Source of the DNA: Dipteris shenzhenensis
Taxonomy: Eukaryota; Polypodiophyta; Polypodiopsida; Gleicheniales
Length of the DNA stretch: 64,000 bases
NCBI GenBank assembly: GCA_047967505.1
Contig: CM106539.1
Strand: one strand, 5' to 3'
The position numbers and the translations under genes were made by a program. Shown here in pieces: positions 44,569-55,129 of the stretch (positions are counted from its first letter, which is position 1; every line of letters begins with the position of its first letter). A model generated the notes under the pieces. That model saw only the letters and a program-made list of their open reading frames with translations. It ran no database searches and was not told the origin of the DNA.

Positions 44569-44811
44569 AACCCTATAGGAGTCTCAGAGAAGAAAGGAGA
44601 ATCCTTCCCTGAAGAAAGAAGCCCTCCTAGCTGAGGCTGCAAGGGAGTCTCCCTACATACTCGTCCATACGGCCATCAAGGTATGTATGGTGTCTGTCCA
44701 GATGTCTGTCCAGATACTAGCCAATGTGTGCGAGGGATGAATCTAAGTTCCCTCCAATGCCTCTGTGCATCTGGCTCTCCAGATATGGTCAATGTTATTT
44801 TTGCAGTCAGG

Positions 44812-44820
44812 ATGTCTCAG
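44812..44820 (+). pseudogene. Start codon region of the sense copia gag
   Basis: ATGTCTCAG (Met-Ser-Gln) is cut by the chromovirus right after CTCAG, and the frame goes on at 51501 with AATGAGAGGTTTGGT (NERFG). The homologous gag at 21468-21908 begins MSLSDRFG, which supports this start. Confidence 0.7.
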
Positions 44821-45318
44821 TGTCAAATTCTCTAGATTGTAACTTACGAAACTACCCCCTTCGTTAATACAAGTCACGTCTCTTGTCTTTTTTTCACAAT
44901 CACGGGCGATGGCTTTCAAAATTTCCTCCCAGCCAATTCTCAGGGACCTGATGCATCATATAACGTAACATCCATCGTTGTTTTCCTTCATCCTTATCCC
45001 TGAGACCCACAATTCCCTAGATAGTTCCTGGCCACATGTCTTCATTTTAGGCCCCTTCTTAGATGCATCCTTTTTTACCCCTCTCTTGGAGTTCATTTAA
45101 AACCAATTGCCCCTTGGCAATTTGCACATTTAGATGCACCTAGGCCCTAGCCCTATTAGAACTACCTAGTCAATGCCATTCCGCCCTCACCTAGGACCTT
45201 GGCAGTTACTTCTCTTGACCATTTAATTACGCACATTAACTATTACAAAAGTTGGTCATCTAAGAGAAAATGCCCACCGATCTATCCGAGGTCATGGTAT
45301 CTCGGCTAGAGCATAACA
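44821..45318 (-). repeat. 3' LTR of the chromovirus
   Basis: 498 bp, TGTTATGC..TTTGACA on the minus strand. The purine-rich AAGAGGGAAGGAA at 45319-45331 next to it is the polypurine tract. Confidence 0.95.
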
Positions 45319-45330
45319 TTCCTTCCCTCT

Positions 45331-48300
45331 TCAAGCATCAGCGTCCTCGATGATGAAATCTGAGAACGCTCTCCGTAACTGGTATACGGATTCCCAGGTA
45401 GCTTCCGATAGAGGCTGACCATGCCATGCAACCAACACCGTGGGTATCTTCTGATTTCGTATCTGCATTGTTCCTCGGTCCAGGATTCTTGTTGGTTTGC
45501 GCCTTGCAATATCCTCTATCTCCTGAAACAAAACCACACCTTCGATTAGTGAGTCACCTGTATGCAAAAATTTCTTTAAGCGCGAAACATGAAAAACCGG
45601 GTGCACCTTACACCCCGGTGGCAATTCTAATTTATAGGCTACACTGCCTATTCTCTTTAGAATTAACCACGGCCCACAGTATCGAGGTGATAACTTAGCA
45701 CACTCTCCTGAAGTCAACGACTTCGAGTGCGAAGGAATTCTGAGAAAAACTTTTTCTCCTTCTTCAAATACTCTTATAGACCGATTTTCATCCGCATACA
45801 CCTTGGCTCTATCCATAGCCTGGCGGATATTAGCTCTCGCAAGTGCTAGCATCTCTCGCATCTGAACTACAAAGTTCGCGGCACTAGGCACTTTCTGAGG
45901 TACTCCAACTATAGTCGGATTGGCTGGTCTATAACCATAGTTCAGCTCAAACGGACTGAACCCGGTAGATGAATGTTTCCTATCATTGTAGGCAAACTCC
46001 AACAATGGCAACCACTTGTCCCATGTATGTTGCCTCAATGACACATATGCCCTCAGCATATCCTCTAAAGTTTGGTTGACTCTCTCCGTCTGACCATCCG
46101 TCTCAGGATGATCCCTACTACTCATTCCCAACTCAGTCCTTAGTGTCTCGAACACCGCTGTCCAGAAATGACCGGTAAATCTGACATCTCGGTCTGACAC
46201 TATGGATCTAGGTAATCCATGCAGACGAAATATATGTCTAATGAACAAATCCGCCACTTGCGGGGCACTAACAGACTCTCTAGTCGGAATGAAGTGAGCC
46301 ATCTTGGTTAGACGATCAACCACCACAAGGATAGAATTATATCCCCCTTGTGTTGTAGGTAGCCCTACAATAAAATCCATGGAAATGCTCTCCCACTTAC
46401 TTAGTGGTATTTCCAAGGGCTGTAAAAGTCCGGGTGGCTTCACCCGCTCGGCCTTACTTACCTGACACGAGAAACACCGTGTCACATATTCATGAATATG
46501 CTTTTTCATCTTTGGCCAAAAGAAATCTCGCTTCACGAGATCATAGGTCTTCTCGACTCCTGGATGTCCCGCACACGGGCTATCATGGCACTGTCGAATG
46601 ACTCTGTGCCTGAGATCATTCTGACCAGGTACTACAACCTTGCCATTTCTAACTAGCATACCATCCCTTATGGTATATCTTGCATAAGTTTGGCCTTTTC
46701 TGGATGCCAGGTCATCCTTTTCACTTTCCCCGGGTTTTAACACATGAGCTTTAGGCCATAAGCTCTGGACAAACTCGTCCACCTTCTGAGTTTCTCTGAT
46801 CTCGGTCATTAGAGCACTCTCTAATACCGTGAAACTCAGGTTGTGCATAATGCGAGACAACGCATCAGCTACCTTATTGTCTTTTTCTCTTCGGTACCGA
46901 ATCGTTAGATTAAACTCCTGCATGAGCTCTGCCCACCTAGCTTGGCGGCCCCTCAAGTCAGGCTGTTTACAAAAATGTTTCAGAGTATCATGATCTACAT
47001 CCACATAAAACTCTGAACCATACAGATAATGCCTCCATGTTTTCAAAGCATGGATAACTGCATACAACTCCAATTCATGAGTTGGCCAATTCCTTTGAGA
47101 GGGAGAAAGCTTCTTGCTTTCAAAGGCTACTGGCCTTCCCTCTTGAAGGAGGACTGCTCCTACCGCAATGCCACTAGCATCGGTTTCTAGGAACAACGGT
47201 TTCTGGGGATCAACTATTTTTAACACCGGTTCTGAGACCACAGCTTGTTTTATGGTGTTAAAACTTTCTTGTTGATTCTGTCCCCAAATAAAAGGTACTT
47301 TATCTGAGGTCAGATCAGTCAATGGTGATACTATTCCGGAATATCCTTTGATATGCCTTTTATAAAACTGGACAAATCCCAAGAATGATCGCAACGCGGT
47401 CAGACTCTGAGGGATTGGCCAAGTTAGTATCGCAGCCACTTTCTTCGGATCCATTTCTACCCCCTGTGGAGTAATTATGAACCCTAAATACTCAAGCCTA
47501 ACCATACACAGTATAGTTTTCTTTTTATTCACATAAAGACTGGCTTTCCTCAAAGTACTGAACACTATCCTTAAGTGTTCACGATGTTCAGTAACACTCT
47601 TACTGAATATCAGGATATCGTCAATAAAATGTACTACGAACTTTCCGATATACGGACATAGTAAATTGTTCATAAGCATGACGAAGGTCGCTGGAGCATT
47701 GGTAAGTCCGAAGGGCATTACCAAAAACTCATAATGACCAAATCTGCTTCTAAAAGCGGTTTTATGCACATCCTCGGCTCTAATCCGGATCTGATGATAG
47801 CCGCACTTAAGATCTATCTTGCTGAAAATCACGGCTCCATGTAATGCATCTAGCAAATCATCAATCCAAGCCATCGGATACTTGTGCTTAACAGTGATAT
47901 TATTCAATGCTCTGTAATCTATACAGAGGTGAAACGTATCATCCTTTTTCCTCTTTAATATCACTGGTGAAGCAAAAGGTGAAAAACTTGGTTGAATCTG
48001 CCCCAACTTGAGGTATTCTTCCAGTTGTCTACGCACCTCCGCTTCTTCAGCAAAACTCATTCTATAGGGAGGTCTATTTACAGGTTCTGCCCCCAGGATC
48101 AGTTCAATCTTATGTTGAACTTTCCGCTCTGGAGGTAACCCATAAGGTAGTTCATCCCTAAAACATTCAGAGAACTCCTCTGTTATAAGATTAGCCAGCT
48201 TGGCCATCTCACCACTTTGCGTAACATCAGTGCTAGCCGAAGACTCATCCACCGGCTCTACCGATGCTGTGCAAAGGAATAAAAACTCAACTTGAGCCTT

Positions 48301-48984
48301 TCTGATTTCCATCACGGAAACCAACGGTCCCTGAGGTATATCTTTTTCACCTCGTAAGACATAAAGCACATCATTCATCTTGAATTGATATACGTGCTTT
48401 TTCCAATCAATGGCTGGATTCTTCCTAGAATGCCACGCCATTCCCAGGGCTATATCTGCATGAGCAAGCTTGGTCATTTCAAAATCAAGCTTCTCAGCAT
48501 AGTCCTGAATCCGAAGCTCCAACTGGGTAACCCTTTGGTCCCATACTTCAGTTGAACTTCCATCTGCCATCCTGACTGTATACGCATAGTCAGATGGACT
48601 TGTCTTTAGTTTCAGCCTCTTCACGAGCTTGGAGTTAATCACATTGTGAGTTGACGCTGAGTCAAACAACACAATGACATCATGACTGGCCACTTGTCCT
48701 TTCATTTTGATTAACTCCGTATCATTGAAGGCCGTATATCCCGTTGCTGCGGGCTTAGATAGGATGTTATCAGGTGCACTCGTCACTAACTTAGCAACAG
48801 ATACACATAACAAACAAGGTACTAACCTCTGAGAAGGTCCCGCCAGTTGCATCTGCATATGTTCCGCACTGGGACTCTCCTGCATTTCTACGTCGCATTC
48901 AGATATTATCATATTAGCCGTGCGGCGGTCTTTATTCAGTGGACAATCCTTCCACTGATGTCGCTGAAGGCAGCCGAAGCACAA
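45331..48984 (-). CDS. Chromovirus pol polyprotein, 1217 codons open
   Basis: Domains in order: the rest of the gag zinc knuckle (CFGCLQRHQWKDC, residues about 2-14), aspartic protease with active-site text IVLFDSASTHNVI (DSA where DSG is usual), RT with KIDLKCGYHQIRI, MPFGLTNAPATF and VVHFIDDILIFSKS (catalytic FIDD), RNase H (PLFLETDASGIAVGAVL, HELELYAVIHAL), integrase with HHCC (CAGHPGVEKTYDLVKRDFFW) and DDE regions (SISMDFIVGLP, VSDRDVRFTGHFW, HPETDGQTERVNQTLEDML), and a chromodomain (RILDRGTMQIRN to LSEATWESVYQL). The methionine at 48984 results from a duplication; the native frame came from gag. Confidence 0.95.
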   Translation of the reverse strand: MCFGCLQRHQWKDCPLNKDRRTANMIISECDVEMQESPSAEHMQMQLAGPSQRLVPCLLCVSVAKLVTSAPDNILSKPAATGYTAFNDTELIKMKGQVASHDVIVLFDSASTHNVINSKLVKRLKLKTSPSDYAYTVRMADGSSTEVWDQRVTQLELRIQDYAEKLDFEMTKLAHADIALGMAWHSRKNPAIDWKKHVYQFKMNDVLYVLRGEKDIPQGPLVSVMEIRKAQVEFLFLCTASVEPVDESSASTDVTQSGEMAKLANLITEEFSECFRDELPYGLPPERKVQHKIELILGAEPVNRPPYRMSFAEEAEVRRQLEEYLKLGQIQPSFSPFASPVILKRKKDDTFHLCIDYRALNNITVKHKYPMAWIDDLLDALHGAVIFSKIDLKCGYHQIRIRAEDVHKTAFRSRFGHYEFLVMPFGLTNAPATFVMLMNNLLCPYIGKFVVHFIDDILIFSKSVTEHREHLRIVFSTLRKASLYVNKKKTILCMVRLEYLGFIITPQGVEMDPKKVAAILTWPIPQSLTALRSFLGFVQFYKRHIKGYSGIVSPLTDLTSDKVPFIWGQNQQESFNTIKQAVVSEPVLKIVDPQKPLFLETDASGIAVGAVLLQEGRPVAFESKKLSPSQRNWPTHELELYAVIHALKTWRHYLYGSEFYVDVDHDTLKHFCKQPDLRGRQARWAELMQEFNLTIRYRREKDNKVADALSRIMHNLSFTVLESALMTEIRETQKVDEFVQSLWPKAHVLKPGESEKDDLASRKGQTYARYTIRDGMLVRNGKVVVPGQNDLRHRVIRQCHDSPCAGHPGVEKTYDLVKRDFFWPKMKKHIHEYVTRCFSCQVSKAERVKPPGLLQPLEIPLSKWESISMDFIVGLPTTQGGYNSILVVVDRLTKMAHFIPTRESVSAPQVADLFIRHIFRLHGLPRSIVSDRDVRFTGHFWTAVFETLRTELGMSSRDHPETDGQTERVNQTLEDMLRAYVSLRQHTWDKWLPLLEFAYNDRKHSSTGFSPFELNYGYRPANPTIVGVPQKVPSAANFVVQMREMLALARANIRQAMDRAKVYADENRSIRVFEEGEKVFLRIPSHSKSLTSGECAKLSPRYCGPWLILKRIGSVAYKLELPPGCKVHPVFHVSRLKKFLHTGDSLIEGVVLFQEIEDIARRKPTRILDRGTMQIRNQKIPTVLVAWHGQPLSEATWESVYQLRRAFSDFIIEDADA

Positions 48985-49003
48985 TCCTTCAGCACAATCC
49001 TTC
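48978..49003 (-). repeat. 13-bp tandem duplication breaking gag-pol
   Basis: AGCACAATCCTTC is repeated exactly at 48978-48990 and 48991-49003. The duplication falls in the zinc-knuckle coding region, shifts the frame and places a stop after EGLC, separating gag from pol. Confidence 0.92.
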
Positions 49004-50046
49004 TTTTCTAGCTTTCTCCTTTTGTTCAGGGGTCAACGAGGACTTTGACCAAGCCCGGGCTGCCATTGGAGTTATTTTCCTTTTCACCCCAACGGTGGTA
49101 CTTGTTTTTACTGATCCCTCAACCGGCTTCACCTGCTTGGTTTGGCCACTTGGCTGCGAGACACTTGTCTTTGAAACCCATTTCCTCTGAAATCCCTCTT
49201 TTCTCGGGTGCTCATACTGAGTCCCTGCCTGCACAAATCCACCAGATCTACCTCTGGCATCCTCATAGTTCAGGGCTACTGCTATAGATTCATCTAGTGT
49301 AGTCACATATTTAGCCCGAACTTCCATTTTGATCTTGTCGTTCAGTCCATAGATATAGTCTTTTAACTGAACCGACATAGGGAGAGGGTCTGTTATTTTC
49401 ATGACACATTCCCTGAATTTGTCAGTGTACTCTGCCACTGACAAGCTTCTCTGACGAAGATTTCTATAAGCATCCCAAGCTCGGGATTCTTCATCAGGTG
49501 GGAGAAAGTGTTTCTTGAATTCAGCTTTGAACCCTCCCAGGTGGTTGGAGCAACTTGATCCTTCTGTTGCTTTATCCACCATCTGTCCGCTGCCTCAATA
49601 AACAGGTGTGTGGCCTCGCGGATTTTCTTTAGATCGGATCTAATCTCACAAATGGCGAAGGCTTCTTCCCACTTGTGCAACCAAACCTCGATCACATCAG
49701 AGCTGCGCTCGGTCATCCGACCAACGTACTTCTCCGGTCTATAATTAGCGATATTAGGCACTTTGACCCTTGCGCGCTCTAAGGAATGTATACTGGGCTC
49801 TGGCTCTGCTGGAGCTTTGCCCTTATCAATCCTAGATGGTCTAGCCGACAAGGCTTGCACCATCTCCCTAATCTCATTTTGACCAGCATTCACTTGAAGT
49901 TGCTGGTTCATAATCTGCTGTAAAGCATCCTCTAATATTGAAATCCTACCAATCAATGTAGGTGCTGCCTGATGTGACATCTGTTGTGTAGACTGTACTC
50001 TAGACCCACTAGGATTCACTCTTGAATTCTGTCCTTCTGCCTCCAT
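48989..50046 (-). pseudogene. Chromovirus gag, frameshifted
   Basis: Starts MEAEGQNSRVNPSGSRVQS at 50046, with a coiled N-terminal part (ISILEDALQQIMNQQLQVNA) and the conserved gag core VWLHKWEEAF, ADRWWIKQQKD. Near 49530 an indel shifts the frame, and the core continues as FKAEFKKHFLPPDEESRAWD and RQRSLSVAEYTDKFRECV (retrotransposon gag domain). It ends at a stop caused by the 13-bp duplication. The missing half of the zinc knuckle is at the start of the pol frame. Confidence 0.9.
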
Positions 50047-50066
50047 TTGTTGAAAAGGGAAATTAA

Positions 50067-50092
50067 AAAAAAAAAAAAAAAATTTCTCCTTT

Positions 50093-50138
<46 letters not shown>
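50067..50138. repeat. A-runs and (AT)n in the chromovirus leader
   Basis: Two A-runs of about 18 bases flank CTCCTTT-type spacer and an (AT)n tract of about 30 bases. These are prone to slippage and assembly error. Confidence 0.9.
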
Positions 50139-50140
<2 letters not shown>

Positions 50141-50978
50141 TTCTTTCTTCTCTTCTTATGCGAAAACCCCAAAAGTACAGCACTTCAAAATCCCTTCCTG
50201 TACAGGAACAAACTACTGCAAACTGAAAACTTGAAATATATATCCTAAAGGGAAAGAGATGCCCCCTGGATATCCTTGAAGCTCGCAAAAAGACTCTGCC
50301 CTATTGTATATTCGGTCTGTCAATCTACTGCAAACTATCAAGCTTAGCGAGAGCGTGTGCCGGCGAAGCTCATTTAATTAAGGTTTTCCATATCAGCTGA
50401 TCGCTGCCATGTATCCTTCTACAGCACATTTTGTAGCGGAATTTTCAACGCTCTTCCTCAAGCTCCTCTCTTTGATCTAACCATCGCATCCTTTACCACG
50501 GCGATGGATGTAAGTGTTCCTGGACTTGTGCCAATCAGAATGCCGCCTACCGTTTTATGGTTTTCAGGATGGAAATTGGAGGACATGTATGTGATTTCTG
50601 GCACGCCTGGAAGCCTTGCTTTGCGACTTTGCCAATTTACTGCGGCAATAGGCTCCTTCAGCGTTATGATCTCTGCGTCGAACTCTACGCCTCACCTACA
50701 CCGGTCGTCTACTGTCCGTCGAACAATAATTCATCATCGCCTCCTGCTCCGCTATCCCGCTCTCAGCTAGGATCTCCTGGGACTTTCTCCCTGCAACTCA
50801 AGGTCGCCGTTACGTTCCTCACCCGTGGCCCCTTTTCTGCTAAAGTTTTCGTTAATCGTTCTTCAAAACCAAAGATTTGACGGGGTGGCTGTGACAATCC
50901 TTCGCCTTCCGTTCCACAACGTGAACACGTTCGCTCTCGACGCTGGTCTGATTACGCAGCCTTCCCTTCTCTTCTTAA

Positions 50979-50995
50979 CCTCGGCTCTGATACCA
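50979..50995 (-). promoter_or_regulatory. Chromovirus primer-binding site
   Basis: Minus strand TGGTATCAGAGCCGAGG, two bases inside the 5' LTR; complementary to plant initiator tRNA-Met. Confidence 0.9.
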
Positions 50996-50997
50996 AA

Positions 50998-51495
50998 TGT
51001 CAAATTCTCTAGATTGTAACTTACGAAACTACCCCCTTCGTTAATACAAGTCACGTCTCTTGTCTTTTTTTCACAATCATGGGCGATGGCTTTCAAAATT
51101 TCCTCCCAGCCAATTCTCAGGGACCTGATGCATCATATAACGTAACATCCATCGTTGTTTTCCTTCATCCTTATCCCTGAGACCCACAATTCCCTAGATA
51201 GTTCCTAGCCACATGTCTTCATTTTAGGCCCCTTCTTAGATGCATCCTTTTTTACCCCTCTCTTGGAGTTCATTTAAAACCAATTGCCCCTTGGCAATTT
51301 GCACATTTAGATGCACCTAGGCCCTAGCCCTATTAGAACTACCTAGTCAATGCCATTCCGCCCTCACCTAGGACCTTGGCAGTTACTTCTCTTGACCATT
51401 TAATTATGCACATTAACTATCACAAAAGTTGGTCATCTAAGAGAAAATGCCCACCGATCTATCCGAGGTCATGCTATCTCGGCTAGAGCATAACA
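50998..51495 (-). repeat. 5' LTR of the chromovirus
   Basis: 498 bp. Four of its five differences from the other LTR are transitions, two at CpG sites, as expected from methylated DNA. Confidence 0.95.
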
Positions 51496-52020
51496 CTCAG
51501 AATGAGAGGTTTGGTATTATGATGACCGAGGGTGATAAGTTGGAAGAACCCACTATGATTTGTGATAATTCATGCTCAAGAATATTCTGGTTGGCAAGAA
51601 TTTATGGGACATTGTGAGTGGTGATGAGACTAGGCCAAGTGTAGCTTGTTCTAGCTCATCTTATACTACCACTGCTACTTCTACTACTTCTTTTGCCACT
51701 CCTGCTACTACTGAGGCAAAGAAGAAGTTTGATCGTAGAAATGCCCAGGCTTTGTTCTTGATTGCCTTATCAGTGAAGAGGCACATTATGATGACCGTTA
51801 AGTCACGCAAAGATGCAAAGGATGTGTGGGACAAGTTGGCAAACATGCATCATGTGACAAGGGTCATTGCAATTGACAAATAAACTCATGGAGTAGAAGA
51901 TGCAAGAAGGTCAGACCATCACAGAGCACATTACCAAGATCACTGATCTCACAGATCAGCTTGCAAGTATTGATGAGGAAATAGAGGACAAGAAATTGGT
52001 CTCTATCACTCTCAATAGCT
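51496..52020 (+). pseudogene. Sense copia gag, main part
   Basis: Continues the gag from 44820. RFGIMMTEGDKLEEP is followed after a frame change by MLKNILVGKNLWDIVSGDET, KFDRRNAQALFLIALSVKRH and ADKVWDKL-like text, then QEGQTITEHITKITDLTDQL and a stop at about 52022. This is the UBN2-type gag of plant copia. The zinc knuckle, protease and integrase are missing before the next block. Confidence 0.72.
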
Positions 52021-52035
52021 TATGATGATATTCCT

Positions 52036-52714
52036 TTGGATATAATTCAGTTTGAGGATGATGATATGGGTTCTCTAGAGGATACTCCTTCCTCTGATAC
52101 TTCATCTAGTTTGCCACATGTTAAGGGTGATTCTCCCTCCAATGTTCCAGATAGCAGCCAGCTAGTGAGAAAAAGCAGCCCAATGTTTGAATACCATTAC
52201 CACTGTCGTGGAGTTGGTCAACCTCAAGATAGAACTCCAAGTGGTACAGCTGAGAAATCCATTCCAAAATGGGCAAGGTTGACCATTCAGGATAAAAAGG
52301 ATCAGCCTACTGTGGGAAGAACCAAGGCAAGCACAAAAAGTGCTCATGGACAGGTTAATTTTGCATTGATGATGTCTGTTATGGAAGCTGAAAATCAGCC
52401 TCAAAGGTTTGAGGATGCTCAAGGACATCCTTCATGGTAGAAGGACATGGAATCTGAAATCAAGTCCATTGAAAAGAATGCCACATGGGATTTGGTTGAT
52501 GCACCCATTGGTAAAAATATTGTGGACACCAAATGGATCTATAAGGATATATACGGTCAAGTATCATTCTGATGGTACTGTGGAAAAATACAAGGCCCGT
52601 CTTGTTACCAAGGGGTATGCTCAAGAAGGGGAAATTGACTATGAGGAGACTTTTGCTCCGGTAGCCAAGATGAGTACCATTCATTGTGTCATTTCTCTTG
52701 CTGCAAGCAATCAC
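52036..52714 (+). pseudogene. Sense copia, linker and first part of RT
   Basis: 134-codon frame of an acidic, serine-rich linker (GSLEDTPSSDTSSSLPHVKG), then QPQRFEDAQGHPSW and, after a TAG, the RT entry MESEIKSIEKNATWDLVDAP. After a frameshift it reads [20 protein letters not shown]. The RT stops being copia at about 52714, where antisense LINE family B sequence begins. An internal deletion removed most of pol upstream. Confidence 0.72.
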
Positions 52715-53108
52715 CTGTAAAGGAACTCCCAGTCTGGAAAATGCTCCCATCCAGGTGGAGCAAGTAATAGGCATGTCATCTGTGTCTACCTAATCCAAGG
52801 GCAAGGCTGCATCAATCTGTCGGCCTCTCCCTGCACTTCCTCGGAGATTAAGAACCATCTAGGCCTGTCGGTCTGTAGGAAGCTTCCTGAAGGCTTTCCA
52901 TGCTCCCATAGTAGATGCAGGGCCCCTCTCCCATCTTGGCCACTGCATGTAAGGAGAAGCTCCAAGTGGTCTGCCATGCTCATCCAAAATCCTGGTCTGC
53001 CATGCTCATCCAAAATCCTGTCATTCCACATGATAGGTTGCCTTTCAATCACTTCACGGGTGAAAGGGGGAATCTTGTGAAGAGTACTCCTGAAGCTGGC
53101 CCATGCTT

Positions 53109-53939
53109 TCAGGATAGCAACCATAAGAGGGGAAGAGGGAGATCTGAGGTGGGCTGTGGTGAAAACCCATCTGGTATTGTGTGCCCAATCCTCTCCTGAA
53201 GTGGGCGTGCGAGACTGTAGCATCTGATAAAGAAATCCTTCCAAGGCTCTTGCCTTAGCATAAGTCCTCTCACAACGACCTTGTAGAGTAAAGCTCTACA
53301 CTTTAGATCCGGGTCGATAATATTCAAACCCCCTTCTCTTGTAGGAATAATCAAGGTCTCCCAAGCCACCCTGGCTGTAACATCAGATGTGCCATCTAGA
53401 CCACTCCATAAAAAGTTTCGTATAGGCCTCTTAAGCTGAGTGATACAATCCCTAGAGTGGCACCAATAAGAGCAAACAAACCAAGCTGTGGCTAGAAGAA
53501 CTTGGTTAACCACCACCACCCTGGAAGCCAAGTCAAGTTTGGCTGAGCTCCAGAAAAGGAGCTTTCTTTTGATGCTCTCCAACACTGGAGCAAACTGTTG
53601 TGAAGGAGAGATGCCCACCCCAACCTGGCAGCCCAAATATCTAACGGAGATGCCCCTCTGTACCCAAGTGAAGCCAAAATCAATACCCCAATCCGGGGTG
53701 TCATCATCGCAAATCCAAAAACCATTGGATTTATGCCAATTAATGTGTGCACTTGCAGCTATGCAAAATAAATCCAAGGCTGTCCGGAAGGAAGTGAGCA
53801 TCCTGGGGGAGGCATCCAAAAAAACTGCCGTGTCATCTGCCAACTCACTATCCAGGAGCTCTTCTTCCCGGCGGATAGGAAGCCTCAGCCCATAAATATC
53901 AGCTTGAGATCTAATGTAGATACTCATAGCTTCCGCCAC
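53109..53939 (-). pseudogene. LINE family B RT palm and connection region
   Basis: 276 open codons from AEAMSIYIRSQADIYGLRLP through the ADDT catalytic block to LILPTREGG-type text (here LIIPTREGGLNIIDPDLKCR). It is the only place in the window where the family B RT motif C region is open and readable over a long stretch. The N-terminal RT blocks lie at 54145-54625 in other frames. Confidence 0.8.
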
Positions 53940-54534
53940 AAACAGAAAAAGAAAAGGGGCAAGAGGACATCCCTGGCGGACTGATCTGGAAATCTAAAAC
54001 CTGTCCCCTCTTACCCCCCCAATGAGCACCTGGCTATGGGCTGATCTGTAAAGAGAGGATACTCTTCTAATCCATGCATCTGAAAAACCAAAGCGAGATA
54101 GAGTACCCTCTAAAAAATCCTAGTCTACTCTGTCATAAGCTTTCTCAAAGTCCAAGAGTAGAATGGCCAATCTCTGGCGGCTTGGCCCATTCTAAGGCCT
54201 CCCAAAATGATAAAATATTATCAAAATTACTTCTGCCATGCACAAACCCTGTCTGCATGTCATGAATCAAATCTGGAAGAAAAACCTGTAGCCACTGACT
54301 AATGGCTTTCGCCAGAATCTTGTAAAAAGGGGCCCAATAGAGTGATGGGTCTCCATTGAGACACATGATTCCTATTGCCCCCCTTTGGGATGAGATGAAT
54401 GAGACCATCTGTAAGTGAGTCTGGCATGTGACCAGAGTTCCACACGCCATGCAGGGCTGATGTAATGTGATCACCAATCTGCTCCCAAAAAGTAATAAAA
54501 AAGGAAGGGGTAAGTCCATCCGAACCTGGGCACT

Positions 54535-54795
54535 CTAGAGAGGTTATTTGGCAGTGTATCCGTGTATTGGTGAAGGATGAGATGTATGTTTCTTTGGAAG
54601 CACCTTTCACCAATGCAGAATTCAAGACTGCATTACTTGCCCTTCACAAGGGCAAGTAATGCAGTCTTGAATTCTGCATTAGTGAAAGGGCAAGTAATGC
54701 AGTCTTGAATTCTGCATTGGTGAAAGGTGCATCCAAAGAAACATACATCTCATCCTTCACCAATACAGGGATACATTGCCAAATAACCTCTCTAG
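54535..54795. repeat. Fold-back inverted duplication inside the LINE
   Basis: Arms of about 108 bp (54535-54642 and 54687-54795) run from CTAGAGAGG to CCTCTCTAG with few mismatches. Between them a tighter palindrome has 41-bp arms (54604-54644 and 54648-54688) around a 3-base loop, with a single mismatch, and a repeated GGGCAAGTAATGCAG unit. The sister copy at 56735-56790 has only the small natural stem. Confidence 0.88.
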
Positions 54796-55129
54796 CATCA
54801 TCTATAGCCTGTGTTGCCCGGATCTACAGTAAGAAGGGATGCAAAAAAATTTGAAGCTACACGCATGACAACATCAGGATCTGATTGTAACACCTGTCTG
54901 AGTCAACAAGCTACGAGACACTATCTCTACTATGTTTGGGCCCATGAGTAGAGAAAAAGTGTTTGTTGATCCTGCCATCCATCTGAATCCAAAAGGATTC
55001 TTGAGCATGAAAGGCATATTCTGCTCTCTGATCCAACAAAGTCTGCATATGAGCCCTTGCTATAGCAAGGTGCTCCTGAATCCAAACATCTGTGGGCCTC
55101 TTCTGCTCTTCCCTCTGAAGGGATGCTAA

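Larger units (their letters stand above)
42050..44799 (-). mobile_element. Family C LINE 3' fragment in the copia leader
   Basis: T-run at 42051-42070, then a LINE 3' terminus that continues at 44569 after the nested LTR element. TTTGCAGTCA before the T-run (about 42041-42050) recurs at about 44800-44810, just before the copia gag ATG, and is a likely target duplication. No coding domain is retained. Confidence 0.6.
44821..51495 (-). mobile_element. Ty3-gypsy chromovirus, young and nearly intact
   Basis: 6.7-kb element with 498-bp LTRs at 44821-45318 and 50998-51495 that differ at 5 positions, flanked by a perfect CTCAG duplication (44816-44820 and 51496-51500). On the minus strand: LTR, primer site, leader with A/AT runs, gag, pol with protease, RT, RNase H, integrase and chromodomain, polypurine tract, LTR. 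Gag has two frame lesions while pol is open throughout. The C-terminal chromodomain places it among plant chromoviruses; the exact clade was not determined. Confidence 0.95.
41048..52714 (+). mobile_element. Sense Ty1-copia, split by three kinds of insertion
   Basis: Reconstructed from order and reading direction: LTR 41048-41219, primer site, repeat-rich leader 41234-42049, gag start 44812-44820, gag 51496-52020, and a broken end of pol (52036-52714). A LINE interrupts the leader (42050-44799), a chromovirus interrupts gag codon 3 (44821-51495) and family B LINE sequence replaces everything after the RT start. The LTR is related to that of the composite copia (same TATA palindrome); the gag is related to 21468-21908. 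No 3' LTR was found. Confidence 0.65.
52715..55129 (-). mobile_element. LINE family B copy 1, antisense, with palindrome
   Basis: Covers ORF2 from the endonuclease-RT linker (55129) to the region before zf-RVT (52715). The best frame, 53109-53939, gives LLDSELADDTAVFLDASP (catalytic ADD), CIAASAHINWHKSNGFW and RYLGCQVGVGISPSQQFAPV. A fold-back rearrangement interrupts it at 54535-54795. No A-tail and no target duplication are visible at either end. Confidence 0.8.
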
